This document shows, piece after piece, positions 24,880-33,991 of a DNA stretch of 64,000 nucleotides; within the stretch, counting starts at the first letter, position 1; each line of letters begins with the position of its first letter. Both the position numbers and the translations under genes were made by a program. The notes beneath the pieces are model-generated. The model was not told the DNA's origin, ran no database searches, and saw only the letters and a list, made by a program, of their open reading frames with translations. Source of the DNA: JANQRA01 sp035550735 (GTDB taxonomy: Bacteria > Actinomycetota > Acidimicrobiia > Spongiisociales > ZC4RG35); NCBI GenBank assembly GCA_035550735.1, contig DASZOM010000003.1, forward strand, positions 1 to 64,000, given 5' to 3'.

Positions 24880-27710
24880 CACTCGTCTCCCACCTTGAGC
24901 AGCCGCCCGTAGTCCTCGGTGCGGGTGGCGAGCACAAAAATAGCCACCGCCACCCCGAGCACCGCCATCACCACCGCGGTCGTGACGATGATCGGCAGCG
25001 GCTCGACGACGATCTCGGCGGGGAACAGGCCACCGGTGAACGACTCGATGTCGAGGGCCGGGGCTAGGAGCCTTGCCGTCAGTGCCCCGGTCACGGCGCC
25101 GACCCCGGTTGCCAGCAGCACCGTGGGCATCTGCTCCCAGACCGTGATCGCGGTGGCCTGGGACGGCGCCAGTCCCAGGGTGCGGAGATAGCCGAGGTCG
25201 CGGCGGCGTCGGGCCGCGGTCACGGTGAGGAGGGACACCGCGGCGATCGCGGCGAAGCCGACGCCCATGTAGAGGACCACCGCCAGACCTCGGTCCACCC
25301 ACAGGGCGAAGGGGTCACCGGCGAGGTCGTCGGCCACCTGGTGACGGGACCTGAAACCGGCCAGGGCGTACATCGCGCGCAGTCTGCCCTCGATCTGCTC
25401 CGACGCCTCGGGCGGGGACTGCAGTAACAGAGTGGTCGTCCTCACCGGCAGGTCGCCCATCGTCTGTCTCAGCCGGGCGAGATCCATGACGATGAAGGGA
25501 ATACCAGGGGAGAGGGAGGGGAAGCGATCCACCACACCGGCAACCACGACCGCCGGGTCGACCGTGCCCATCTCGAGGCTGAGCTGTGTCCCGGGGGAGG
25601 GGCTCGCCTGTGCCGGCCAATCCTCTGACACCAGCACCGGGACGCCGACGTCGCCGGGGTCGGTGAGGGGCGCCAAGGCGGCGAGGTCGACCGGAGAGCC
25701 CTTGACCACCTCTCGATAGCTCGCGATATCGACGGCGAGGAGGCGAACGACGGGCGACTGGGCTGCGCCGAGCACCTCCACGTCGGGAACGAGCACGGCC
25801 TCGGCCCACCTCGAGCCGGCGGCGAGCGCTTCGGGGTCGACGCCGGTGAGGGGGACACCGGTGCGGTGCCCCTCCACCCTGAAGTCCGCGCCGATCAGCT
25901 GCCAGGAGTGCTCCTCCTGGCCGCGCTCCAGTGAGGTCTGGACCACCGAGGAGAAGAGAGCCACGGCCACCGAGAGGAGGATCACGAGCGTCGGGGCTCG
26001 GCTCGCCGGCGACACCTCCACCAGACGTCGCAGCCCGATGAAGGCCACCAGGGCCCTGCCCCGGGCCCCGATCCAGGAGAGGGCGCGCATGACCGGTCGG
26101 ACCAGCCGGATCAGGATGATTCCCACCGCCACGCCGATTAGGGCCGGCGCCACGGCGAGAAGTGGGTCGAGCTCGAGAGAAGGCGGGGCATCGGCCATCC
26201 CGCGACGACGCAGCAGCGCCACCGCAGCCACCGCGGCGACGAGGACGAAGACCTCGAGCACGATGCGTTTGGTTGATCGGGGCTGCGTCATGGAGTCGAG
26301 ACGGCGTAGCGCGCCCAGGCGTCGGAAGACGAGTGGGCTGTTCGCGACCACCACTGCCGCCGCTCCGCCGGCGGCGATTGCGGCCGAGCCTCGTCCCGGA
26401 GCCAGCGGATCGGTGCCCCCGAGAAGCGCTGCGGTCACCAGATAGCCGACGATGCTGGCGGGGACGACGAGGAGGATCCCGCTGTAGAGCGAGGTGAGGG
26501 CCAGTTGGCCGCGGGAGGCTCCCCGGTCGCGGATCAGCACGGTGGATCGCGAGTGTCGCTCGGCGATGAGGGCGGCGAGCACCAGGACTGCTCCGACCCC
26601 GGCAGCGACCAGCCCGGCGACGGCGGTGGACATGAGACGGACGGTGAGCGCTCTTCGCTCCAGGTATTCGTCGATCAACTCCGGCAGGAACGTGACCACC
26701 GTCTCTCCCTCCTGCGGGAGGATCTTGTCGACGTCGGCGCGGAGTGCCTCGGCCTCGTCGGCCTCGACCAGGGCCGGGTCGACGAAGTAGCGCCAGGTGT
26801 AGCGGAAGTCCCCCAGGGGGGCGGCTGACAGGATCTCGGCGTATGCGCTCGGGGCCATGATCCCGGTGGCGAAGATGAGCCGGAAGTCCGGGTTCTCCCT
26901 GATCCGGGGGCGGTGGAGTGCCGGGTCTGCGAACCAGATCGCCACGTCGATGTCGCTGAGCTCGACGATGCCCGAGATCGCCAGGACATAGCCCTCCTGC
27001 TGGCCGAGGGCGCCCAGCCCCCACAGGATGTCGGCCGTGTCGGGATGGATCAGAACCTGATCGCCGACCCCGAGCATCATCGCCTCGGCGGTCTCGACGG
27101 TGATGGCGGTCTCGAACACGGGCGTGTCGACCACCCGACATTCGATGTCCTGCCGCTCCACGAACCCCTCGGTGTGGAGCGGATCGTCCGGGCATTGCTG
27201 GCCGACCAGCATCGGTATCGGATCACGCAACGCCGGCATCGAGCCGGCGACCAGCTCCACCTCACCCTCGATGCCATCCTGATGGCGGAAGCGGAAGAAG
27301 GTGGGAAATGGTCCCTCCACCCCGTCGGGGAAGGAGGACACCGAGAATTGGGCGCTCTCCACCACGAAGTGGGTCTCGGTGACGACCGACTTCACCGACT
27401 CGGGGATGCCCCGCTGCAGGAGGCCCTCCCCCCTGCTCACCACGTTGACGAATGGGTTGCCGCCGTTCCCCGCGACCAGCCGGCCGACGCTCTCCGCCGT
27501 GAGATTTCTCTCCTCCGGTTCGGCTTCGGTCAGGCTCTCTCGGAGGTCGTCGGTCGAGACCCGCTCCAGCAGACGGGGCACCGCGGTCACGAACAGCGCG
27601 GTGAGGAGGACGGCGACGAAGATCGTCACTGCCGCCCCCGGGGCGGCGACGATCTGGCGGCGCAGCACCCGGGCACCGACGGTGAGGGCACCGAAGCGGG
27701 GGCGATCCAT
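24879..27710 (-). CDS. Large FtsX-like ABC permease (943 aa)
   Basis: Integral membrane subunit of the coupled exporter. One N-terminal helix (about 25-46) and roughly 310 extracytoplasmic residues are followed by about nine further helices in two clusters (about 360-560 and 570-930), separated by a second extracellular domain. The last FtsX block shows RRRRDLGYLRTLGLAPSQA, the cytoplasmic coupling segment. It ends in LLKVGDE, nearly the same as the tail of its partner. ATG 27710 forms TGATG with the upstream stop; GTG 27713 is an in-frame alternative. Substrate unknown; lipids, lipoproteins or peptides are typical for the class. Confidence 0.9.
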   Translation of the reverse strand: MDRPRFGALTVGARVLRRQIVAAPGAAVTIFVAVLLTALFVTAVPRLLERVSTDDLRESLTEAEPEERNLTAESVGRLVAGNGGNPFVNVVSRGEGLLQRGIPESVKSVVTETHFVVESAQFSVSSFPDGVEGPFPTFFRFRHQDGIEGEVELVAGSMPALRDPIPMLVGQQCPDDPLHTEGFVERQDIECRVVDTPVFETAITVETAEAMMLGVGDQVLIHPDTADILWGLGALGQQEGYVLAISGIVELSDIDVAIWFADPALHRPRIRENPDFRLIFATGIMAPSAYAEILSAAPLGDFRYTWRYFVDPALVEADEAEALRADVDKILPQEGETVVTFLPELIDEYLERRALTVRLMSTAVAGLVAAGVGAVLVLAALIAERHSRSTVLIRDRGASRGQLALTSLYSGILLVVPASIVGYLVTAALLGGTDPLAPGRGSAAIAAGGAAAVVVANSPLVFRRLGALRRLDSMTQPRSTKRIVLEVFVLVAAVAAVALLRRRGMADAPPSLELDPLLAVAPALIGVAVGIILIRLVRPVMRALSWIGARGRALVAFIGLRRLVEVSPASRAPTLVILLSVAVALFSSVVQTSLERGQEEHSWQLIGADFRVEGHRTGVPLTGVDPEALAAGSRWAEAVLVPDVEVLGAAQSPVVRLLAVDIASYREVVKGSPVDLAALAPLTDPGDVGVPVLVSEDWPAQASPSPGTQLSLEMGTVDPAVVVAGVVDRFPSLSPGIPFIVMDLARLRQTMGDLPVRTTTLLLQSPPEASEQIEGRLRAMYALAGFRSRHQVADDLAGDPFALWVDRGLAVVLYMGVGFAAIAAVSLLTVTAARRRRDLGYLRTLGLAPSQATAITVWEQMPTVLLATGVGAVTGALTARLLAPALDIESFTGGLFPAEIVVEPLPIIVTTAVVMAVLGVAVAIFVLATRTEDYGRLLKVGDE

Positions 27711-30700
27711 CACTCCTCACCCACCCGGAGCAGCGAGCCGAGCCCGAGCCGCCGCAGCAGCAGGCTCATCACCGCCACGATCACGGCGAGCACCACCACC
27801 AGGCTCACCTCGAGGACCACCACGGCATCCCAGGGGTAGACGACGGTCAGATCGGGGATCGGTCTGGTGCCCTGCTGGGTGACGGTGACCAGCGGGAGGA
27901 TCACCGTGGTGAGGGCCCATCCGACCAGAGTCCCGAATCCCAGGCTGGAGATCACGAGGACACCCTGCTCCAGGGTCATCCACGACCCGAGCTGTCTCGA
28001 GGAGAGGCCGAGCGCCCGGAGCAGCCCGAACTCGGTGATCCGCTCCCGGGCGGAGACCGTCGCACTCACCGCGAAACCGACCGCGGCGAACACTGCTGCG
28101 GCGACGAAGCCGATGCTCAAGGCGCCGATCGTCCCCAAGGCCACCGGGTCGGTGCTGAGCGTCAGGAACCGCTCGGCGCGACCCTCGACGGCCCGGGCCT
28201 CCAGTGGCTGGACGCGCAGGGCCTCGGACACGTGATCCGGGTCCCTGTCGACCTGCAGCCAGTGCTCACCGATGGCGGCGATCGGCGCCCCGGGTGAGTA
28301 CCTGACGGCCTGATAGGTGGGCAGGTCGGCGATCACCACCTCCCTGGACCTCGGCTGGGTCGAGGGGAACGACTCGATGGTGCCCACAACCACGGCGTTG
28401 GTCCTCCCGGTGCGCAAGGTCCCGAAGGACACCTCGTCACCCACGTCACGGTTGCTCCCCTCGAGCCACGACGAAGTCACCACTACGGGGTAGGTGCTCG
28501 GGGTCAGCGCGGGGAGTCGGAAGGAGTACACCGCCAGCGCCTGAAAGCTGAGCCCGGTGTCGATGACGACCCGCAAACCCCCTTCCGGATGCTCGCTCGA
28601 CGTGATCCTGGCGGGTGCGAAGGCCTGGCCCAGCGTGTCGACCCTCTCGTTCCAGGTTCCCGGGTCGAGGGGGATCGTGTCCGATCCGTCGCTTGAGGAG
28701 GTGACGACTTGGGTCAGGTCGAGGGTGACCTCGCGCTCGGCGAACGACGGGTACGCGGAGGCGATCTCGATCGCCACCAGATGAAGGGGGTAGGCCGGTC
28801 GGAGCCGGGCGCCGTCGAGCTCGCCCAGCAACGACGCTTCCAGCGTCTGCGGGCCTTCGTTCACCGCGAGCTGGCCGAGCCCGACCCGATGGAGGAGGTC
28901 GTCGTCGTCCCTGAGCACCACGCTCACTTCGCCCCCGAACTCAGTGGGCAGGAGCTCGCCCTCGGCACCGCCGAAGTCGGGGATGACGTCGATGGCCAGT
29001 ATCCCCTCCTCGACCGACTCGAGCATCACCCCGATCTTCTCCGGCTCACCGGCGAGCTCGATGCCAGGAAGTGTGTAGCGCCCGGCCTCCAGCTCGGACA
29101 TCAGAGACCCGAAGGCGGGGGCCAGGTCCGAGCGCACCTCCACCACCTGAGAGGCCGATGCGCTGTCGAGGAGCACGAACTCGCCCAACGTGTCCATGCC
29201 TGGGACCGGGCCCGAGACCCGGCTCAATGGCATCGAGCGGGCGACTCCGGGGATGGAGTGCTGGGCGGCGAGGAGGTGCAGGTCGGACACGGAGTCACCC
29301 GTGCGACGGTTGGGTGCCACCCTGAGATCCGCTCCCACCTGGAAGTCCGCCTGGTCTCGTTGTGACTGGAGCCACGTCGAGGAATAGGAGGTCGCGAAGA
29401 AGCCGATGGCGACGGCCATGATCAGGAGCAGCGCCGAGCGGGCGTAACGCACCGGCCGTCTCGCCACCTGCCACGCCGAGAGTGCCGCGACGGAGCCCCG
29501 TCCCGACCCGGCGATCCGCTCCCCGAGCCGGGCGAGGAGGGGGACGATCCGCAGCGCCAGCACCGCCCCGGCGAGCAGCCCCAGGGTCGGGGCTGCGATG
29601 AGCACCGGGTCGATGCCGAATCGTCCCTGGACGGTGGCGGAGACCTCGGGCCCCAGGCTCTGCAGCTGCCAGAAGGCGAGCACGGCGAGGCCGAGGAGGG
29701 CGATGTCGATTCCCGCCCGTTGCGCTCCGGAGCGGGACCGTTGCCTGCCGGAGCGGCGGGTCGTACCCGACGCCGAGCGTGCCGATCTCCATGCCGGCCA
29801 GGCGAGCCCGATCACGGCGAAGGCCGCGGCGATCAGGGCGATCACCCTCGACTCGCCGGTCACGGTGGGCGCCACCTCGAGCACGATCGTCGACAGGGGC
29901 CCGACCGCGGCGATCCTCTCCAGCGTCCAGGCAGCGACCGACGGCGCGAACAACGCGATGGGGACTGTGAGCAACGCTCCCTCCAGGGCGGCTACCCCCA
30001 CCATCTGAGGGGGACTGACGCCACGAGCCTGGAGCAGGTAGGTCTCGGTGCTGCGCGTCTCGACCAGCAGGCCCGCCGTCAGGGCCAGGGCATATCCGGC
30101 GAGGATGGCCAGCTGGATGAGCAGGGCGAGGACACTCGAGCGGGTGACGGTGAGAGAGCGGGCGGTCCCGGCGAGGAGCCCGTCCAGCTCGGTCTCCACG
30201 CCGAACTCGGAGAATCGAGAGCCGGCATCGTCGACGGTCGCCAGGGCATCGTCGAGCGTTCGTGACAGCCCGGCCACACGGGCTCTCAGCCGCGAGGCGT
30301 CGGAGACCTCGAGACTGTCGAAATCGACGAAGGCCCGCCATTCGGCGATGACGCGCGGCGTGACCGCCGCCAGGGCGTCCGGGGCGACGACGAACGGCCC
30401 GAAGGTGAGGAACCCGGGTGTCTCCGTCATCCCGTCGAGAACGAGCTCCTCCTGCAGCCAGTAGCGGCCGGTGCCGTCCTCGGGTTGGAAGACACCCACC
30501 AGCTGCAACTCGACCTGGCGGCTCCGGTCCCTCCGATCGGTCAGGGACACCGTGTCCCCGAGGGCGAGCCCGAGTTGGTCGGCGGTGACCGAGCTGACCG
30601 CGGTCTCCAGACCCGCCCGGGGCCACGTCCCCTCGAGCAGTGAGGCATGCTCGGCGATGGCCTCCATCGATCGCACCTGGGCGAGCTGGACTACGTCGTC

Positions 30701-31045
30701 CTCGGTTTCCCGATCGAGCTCCAGCGCCTCGGCGTCGCTGACCCTGATCACTGTCGCCCCGACCCCGGCCAAGGCATTGTCGAGGGCGGCCGTGGCGATG
30801 TCGTCGACGGTGGCGAAGTGGTCGGGTGGCGTTCGCACATCGATGACCACGGTCGACTCGGAGTGCGGCGCATCGGCGAGGGCCCGTCGCAGCGAGCTCT
30901 GGGTGACCGCGTCGGCGTAGATCGGGCCGGCGGCGAGGAGAACCATGGCAAGCAGGACGGTCACCGCACCGGCGGCGAGGATCAGCCAGTCGACGGTGAG
31001 ACGCTTGACCAGATTGCGCCAGGCCGCAATCGCGGTCGAGAGCAT
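27710..31045 (-). CDS. Very large FtsX-like ABC permease (1111 aa)
   Basis: Paralogue of the adjacent 943-residue permease with the same plan: N-terminal helix (about 19-44), large extracytoplasmic domain, central helices (about 310-560), a second extracytoplasmic domain of about 400 residues, and a C-terminal FtsX block with ARERITEFGLLRALGLSSRQ. It ends in LLRVGEE. First gene of the four-gene operon, ATG 31045. Two different permeases and two ATPases suggest a heteromeric complex; no membrane-fusion protein is encoded here, as expected for a monoderm. Confidence 0.9.
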   Translation of the reverse strand: MLSTAIAAWRNLVKRLTVDWLILAAGAVTVLLAMVLLAAGPIYADAVTQSSLRRALADAPHSESTVVIDVRTPPDHFATVDDIATAALDNALAGVGATVIRVSDAEALELDRETEDDVVQLAQVRSMEAIAEHASLLEGTWPRAGLETAVSSVTADQLGLALGDTVSLTDRRDRSRQVELQLVGVFQPEDGTGRYWLQEELVLDGMTETPGFLTFGPFVVAPDALAAVTPRVIAEWRAFVDFDSLEVSDASRLRARVAGLSRTLDDALATVDDAGSRFSEFGVETELDGLLAGTARSLTVTRSSVLALLIQLAILAGYALALTAGLLVETRSTETYLLQARGVSPPQMVGVAALEGALLTVPIALFAPSVAAWTLERIAAVGPLSTIVLEVAPTVTGESRVIALIAAAFAVIGLAWPAWRSARSASGTTRRSGRQRSRSGAQRAGIDIALLGLAVLAFWQLQSLGPEVSATVQGRFGIDPVLIAAPTLGLLAGAVLALRIVPLLARLGERIAGSGRGSVAALSAWQVARRPVRYARSALLLIMAVAIGFFATSYSSTWLQSQRDQADFQVGADLRVAPNRRTGDSVSDLHLLAAQHSIPGVARSMPLSRVSGPVPGMDTLGEFVLLDSASASQVVEVRSDLAPAFGSLMSELEAGRYTLPGIELAGEPEKIGVMLESVEEGILAIDVIPDFGGAEGELLPTEFGGEVSVVLRDDDDLLHRVGLGQLAVNEGPQTLEASLLGELDGARLRPAYPLHLVAIEIASAYPSFAEREVTLDLTQVVTSSSDGSDTIPLDPGTWNERVDTLGQAFAPARITSSEHPEGGLRVVIDTGLSFQALAVYSFRLPALTPSTYPVVVTSSWLEGSNRDVGDEVSFGTLRTGRTNAVVVGTIESFPSTQPRSREVVIADLPTYQAVRYSPGAPIAAIGEHWLQVDRDPDHVSEALRVQPLEARAVEGRAERFLTLSTDPVALGTIGALSIGFVAAAVFAAVGFAVSATVSARERITEFGLLRALGLSSRQLGSWMTLEQGVLVISSLGFGTLVGWALTTVILPLVTVTQQGTRPIPDLTVVYPWDAVVVLEVSLVVVLAVIVAVMSLLLRRLGLGSLLRVGEE

Positions 31046-31106
31046 CCGCTAGATGATGCCCGAATCGGCCCGCTTAGGTGACCAAATCCCCCGTTTCGGG
31101 CTGGGG

Positions 31107-31991
31107 TCAGCCCTTGACCGCTCCCATGGTGAATCCCTTGATGAACCGGTCGAGGAAGGCGTTGAAGACGAGGGCGATGGGGATGGCGACGATGATCACC
31201 GCCGCCTGCAGCGACTGCCAGAAGAAGACATCGCCCCGGATCAGCTCGGTGGGCACTCCGGTGGCGATGGTCTTCACCGCCGACGACTTGTTGAACGCCA
31301 GTGCGTATATGAACTCGTGGGCGGACAGGGTGAAGGCGAAGACGACGACGGCGATGATCCCGGGGACCATCAGGGGGAGCACCACCCGGGAGATCGCCCC
31401 GATCCGGCTCTGCCCGTCGACCATGGCCTGCTCCTCGATGTCCATCGGTATCCCCTTGAAGAACCCCATGAGCAGCCATGAGGAGATGGGGATGGTGATG
31501 GTCGGGTAGACCAGGATCAGCGACCACAGCGATTCCTGCAATCCCAGATAGGTGACGACCCTGGTCATCGGGATGAACAGGAGGGTGGGCGGGATCAGAT
31601 AGACCAGGAAGACGGCGATCCCCATCCGCTCCCCCCAGCGCAGTCGGAGACGGGCCAGGGCGTAGGCCATCGGCAGGGCGAGGACCAGTGTGATCAGGGT
31701 GACCGCCAGCCCGACGATGAAGCTGTTGCGGATGAACGTCAGGTAGTTGGTCTCGACGAAGAGCAGGCGGAGGTGCTCGAGCGTCGGGCCCATGTTGAAC
31801 CAGAACGGGTTGTTGTCCTTGACGTACAGGTCCGAGGACTGCTTGAACATGCTGATGAGCGCCCAGCTGAATGGGAACACCGCGAACAGCGAGAAGGCGA
31901 TCGCCGAGGCGTAGAGGCCGGTGCGGCCCCAGACCCGGCGACGCCGGGCCCTTCGCTGCAGGGTGGGGACGTCGGCGTCGTGCCACGCCAT
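31107..31991 (-). CDS. Carbohydrate ABC permease (MalG-type)
   Basis: 294 residues, six predicted helices. The EAA loop reads EEQAMVDGQSRIGAISRVVLPLM, the coupling helix of binding-protein-dependent sugar permeases. ATG 31991 sits in TGATG with the MalF-type gene stop; upstream open frame is shadow. Forms the channel of the importer encoded at 31107-35431. Ligand unknown. Confidence 0.94.
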   Translation of the reverse strand: MAWHDADVPTLQRRARRRRVWGRTGLYASAIAFSLFAVFPFSWALISMFKQSSDLYVKDNNPFWFNMGPTLEHLRLLFVETNYLTFIRNSFIVGLAVTLITLVLALPMAYALARLRLRWGERMGIAVFLVYLIPPTLLFIPMTRVVTYLGLQESLWSLILVYPTITIPISSWLLMGFFKGIPMDIEEQAMVDGQSRIGAISRVVLPLMVPGIIAVVVFAFTLSAHEFIYALAFNKSSAVKTIATGVPTELIRGDVFFWQSLQAAVIIVAIPIALVFNAFLDRFIKGFTMGAVKG

Positions 31992-32893
31992 CACAACACC
32001 TCCCGGCGGCGGGCGAGACGCAGCACGACCGCGGTGATCCCGACCAGGACCGGTAGCAGGAACAGGGCGACCGCGGCCCCTTGCCCGAGCGCACCGCCCT
32101 CGATCCCCTTGATGAAGGCCCAGGTGGAGAGGACCTGGGTGGCGTTGGTGGGGCCGCCCCGGGTGAGGATGTAGACGAGGCTCATGTCGGAGATGCTGAG
32201 GATGACCCCGAAGAGGACGGCGACGGCGATGATCGGTGCCAGCAGGGGGATGGTGACCTGGAACATCCGGCGCCAGGTCCCGGCGCCGTCGACGGCGACC
32301 GCATCGTTGATCTCGTCGGGGATGGCGACCAGCCCCGCCATCACGATCACCGCCGCCAGGGGGACGATGCGCCAGGCCTGGACGATGATCACCGCCCACA
32401 TCGCCAGTTCGGGCCGCCCCAGCCAGTACATGTTCTCGGTGATGAGACCCATCCCTCTCAACAGCCAGTCGATGGGGGAGAAGATCGAGTCGAATGTCCA
32501 CAGCCAGGTGATGGTGGCGAGGGACACCGGGGCGACCCAGGGGAGGAGGATCAGGAACCTGACCAGCCACTTGCCCCGGAACTCCCTGGTGAGCACTTCG
32601 GCGAGCGCCGTCGCCAGGACCACGACCACCAGGTTGGAGAGCGTGGCGAACCAGAACGTGTTCCACAGAGCCTGACGGAACACCGGGTCGTCGAGCACCC
32701 GGGAGAAGGTGTCGAAGCCGACGAAGTCGAGCCTGGGGTTCCCGGTGCTGATGTTGGTGAAGGCGTAGATGATGGATAGGACGAAGGGGAAGCCGACCAG
32801 GGCGATGATGTAGATGATCGCCGGGGACAGGAAGAGACCGGCGAGGAATCGGGGGTTGTCGGCGAGATAGCGCTCCCGGGTGAGGGTCGTCAT
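31991..32893 (-). CDS. Carbohydrate ABC permease (MalF-type)
   Basis: 300 residues with six helices. The EAA motif is INDAVAVDGAGTWRRMFQVTIPLL near residue 205. TGATG coupling with both neighbours (stop of the ATPase gene and start of the MalG-type gene). Partner of the preceding entry. Confidence 0.94.
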   Translation of the reverse strand: MTTLTRERYLADNPRFLAGLFLSPAIIYIIALVGFPFVLSIIYAFTNISTGNPRLDFVGFDTFSRVLDDPVFRQALWNTFWFATLSNLVVVVLATALAEVLTREFRGKWLVRFLILLPWVAPVSLATITWLWTFDSIFSPIDWLLRGMGLITENMYWLGRPELAMWAVIIVQAWRIVPLAAVIVMAGLVAIPDEINDAVAVDGAGTWRRMFQVTIPLLAPIIAVAVLFGVILSISDMSLVYILTRGGPTNATQVLSTWAFIKGIEGGALGQGAAVALFLLPVLVGITAVVLRLARRREVL

Positions 32894-33924
32894 CAGAGCG
32901 GCTGGGCTGGGATCGCCGGCCCATCGCCGTCGGCGTCGAAGAACCGGAGCTGGTCCCTGGCCACGGTGAAGGAATGGTCCCGGTCGACTTCGATGGGGAT
33001 GGTCACCGTCGCCGGGAGCATCGCGATCACCTTCGAATCGTCATGACCCTCGATGTGCCCGTAGAGGTAGCGCTCCGAGCCGAGGTACTCCACCCGGTTG
33101 ACGTGGAAGGTGAAGGGTACCCGCTCCCCGGCACCGTCGCCGATGCCTTCGGGTAGGAGCTGCTCGGGGCGGAACCCGAAGAGGAAGTCGCGATGCCCGA
33201 GGAGGTTCATCGGTGGCGAGCCGATGAACTGGGCGACGAAGACGTCCTTCGGATGGTGATAGACCTCCTCGGGCGTGCCCAGCTGGCGCACCTTGCCCTT
33301 GTTCATCACCGCGATCCGGTCGCCCATCCCCATCGCCTCGACCTGGTCGTGGGTGACGTAGATGGTGGTGATCCCGATGCGACGCTGGAACTCCATGAGG
33401 TCGTCACGGGCGGCCGCCCGCAGCTTTGCGTCGAGGTTGGAGAGGGGCTCGTCGAGGAGGAAGACACTCGGCTCGCGCACCAGGGCCCGTGCCAGGGCGA
33501 CACGCTGGCGCTCACCACCGGATAGCTGGCGGGGCCGCCGGTGGAGGAGATTCTCGATCCCGAACAGCTCGGCTGCCCATCGCACCTTCGGTCCCCGTTC
33601 CTCCGCGGGCATCCCGTGCGACTTCAGAGGGAAGGCGATGTTGTTCTCCACGGTCATGTGCGGGTAGAGCGCATACGACTGGAAGACCATGGCGATCCGC
33701 CTCGCCCGTGGCGGCAGTCCGATGACGTTCTCGCCGCCGAGGAGGATCTCTCCCGAGGTCGGCTGCTCCAGCCCGGCGATCATCCGGAGCAGGGTCGTCT
33801 TGCCACAGCCGGAGGGGCCGAGAAGGACGAGGAACTCGCCTTCCTCGGAGCGCAGGTCGACCCCGTCGACCGCCTCGACCTCACCAAAGTGCTTGGTGAG
33901 GCCACGCACTTCTACAACGGCCAC
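32893..33924 (-). CDS. Sugar ABC importer ATPase (UgpC/MsmK-type)
   Basis: 343 residues: Walker A GPSGCGKTT, Q-loop VFQSYALYPHMTV, signature LSGGERQRVALARAL, Walker B VFLLDEPLSNLDA and switch VTHDQ. After residue 235 a C-terminal OB-type regulatory domain with GFRPEQLL follows, as in MalK/UgpC. Start ATG 33924. It is separated from the binding-protein gene by a 13-bp hairpin, which may lower its expression relative to the binding protein. Confidence 0.95.
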   Translation of the reverse strand: MAVVEVRGLTKHFGEVEAVDGVDLRSEEGEFLVLLGPSGCGKTTLLRMIAGLEQPTSGEILLGGENVIGLPPRARRIAMVFQSYALYPHMTVENNIAFPLKSHGMPAEERGPKVRWAAELFGIENLLHRRPRQLSGGERQRVALARALVREPSVFLLDEPLSNLDAKLRAAARDDLMEFQRRIGITTIYVTHDQVEAMGMGDRIAVMNKGKVRQLGTPEEVYHHPKDVFVAQFIGSPPMNLLGHRDFLFGFRPEQLLPEGIGDGAGERVPFTFHVNRVEYLGSERYLYGHIEGHDDSKVIAMLPATVTIPIEVDRDHSFTVARDQLRFFDADGDGPAIPAQPL

Positions 33925-33945
33925 AGGCTCACCCTATAGGCGCGG

Positions 33946-33976
33946 GTGAATGGTGTTGACGGGCAACACCATTCAC
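33946..33976 (-). promoter_or_regulatory. Intercistronic hairpin between binding-protein and ATPase genes
   Basis: Perfect 13-bp inverted repeat (GTGAATGGTGTTG, 5-nt loop, CAACACCATTCAC) lying 15 nt after the binding-protein stop and 21 nt before the ATPase start. No U tract follows. Such stems commonly stabilise the upstream message and reduce read-through, giving excess binding protein. Confidence 0.75.
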
Positions 33977-33991
33977 ACACACTGGGTCGTC

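Noticed and set aside
29295..30626. Minus-strand 443-codon frame inside the 1111-residue permease gene
   Set aside because: Arg/Pro/Gly-rich composition typical of an off-frame reading of GC-rich DNA; the permease frame has the helices and FtsX motifs.
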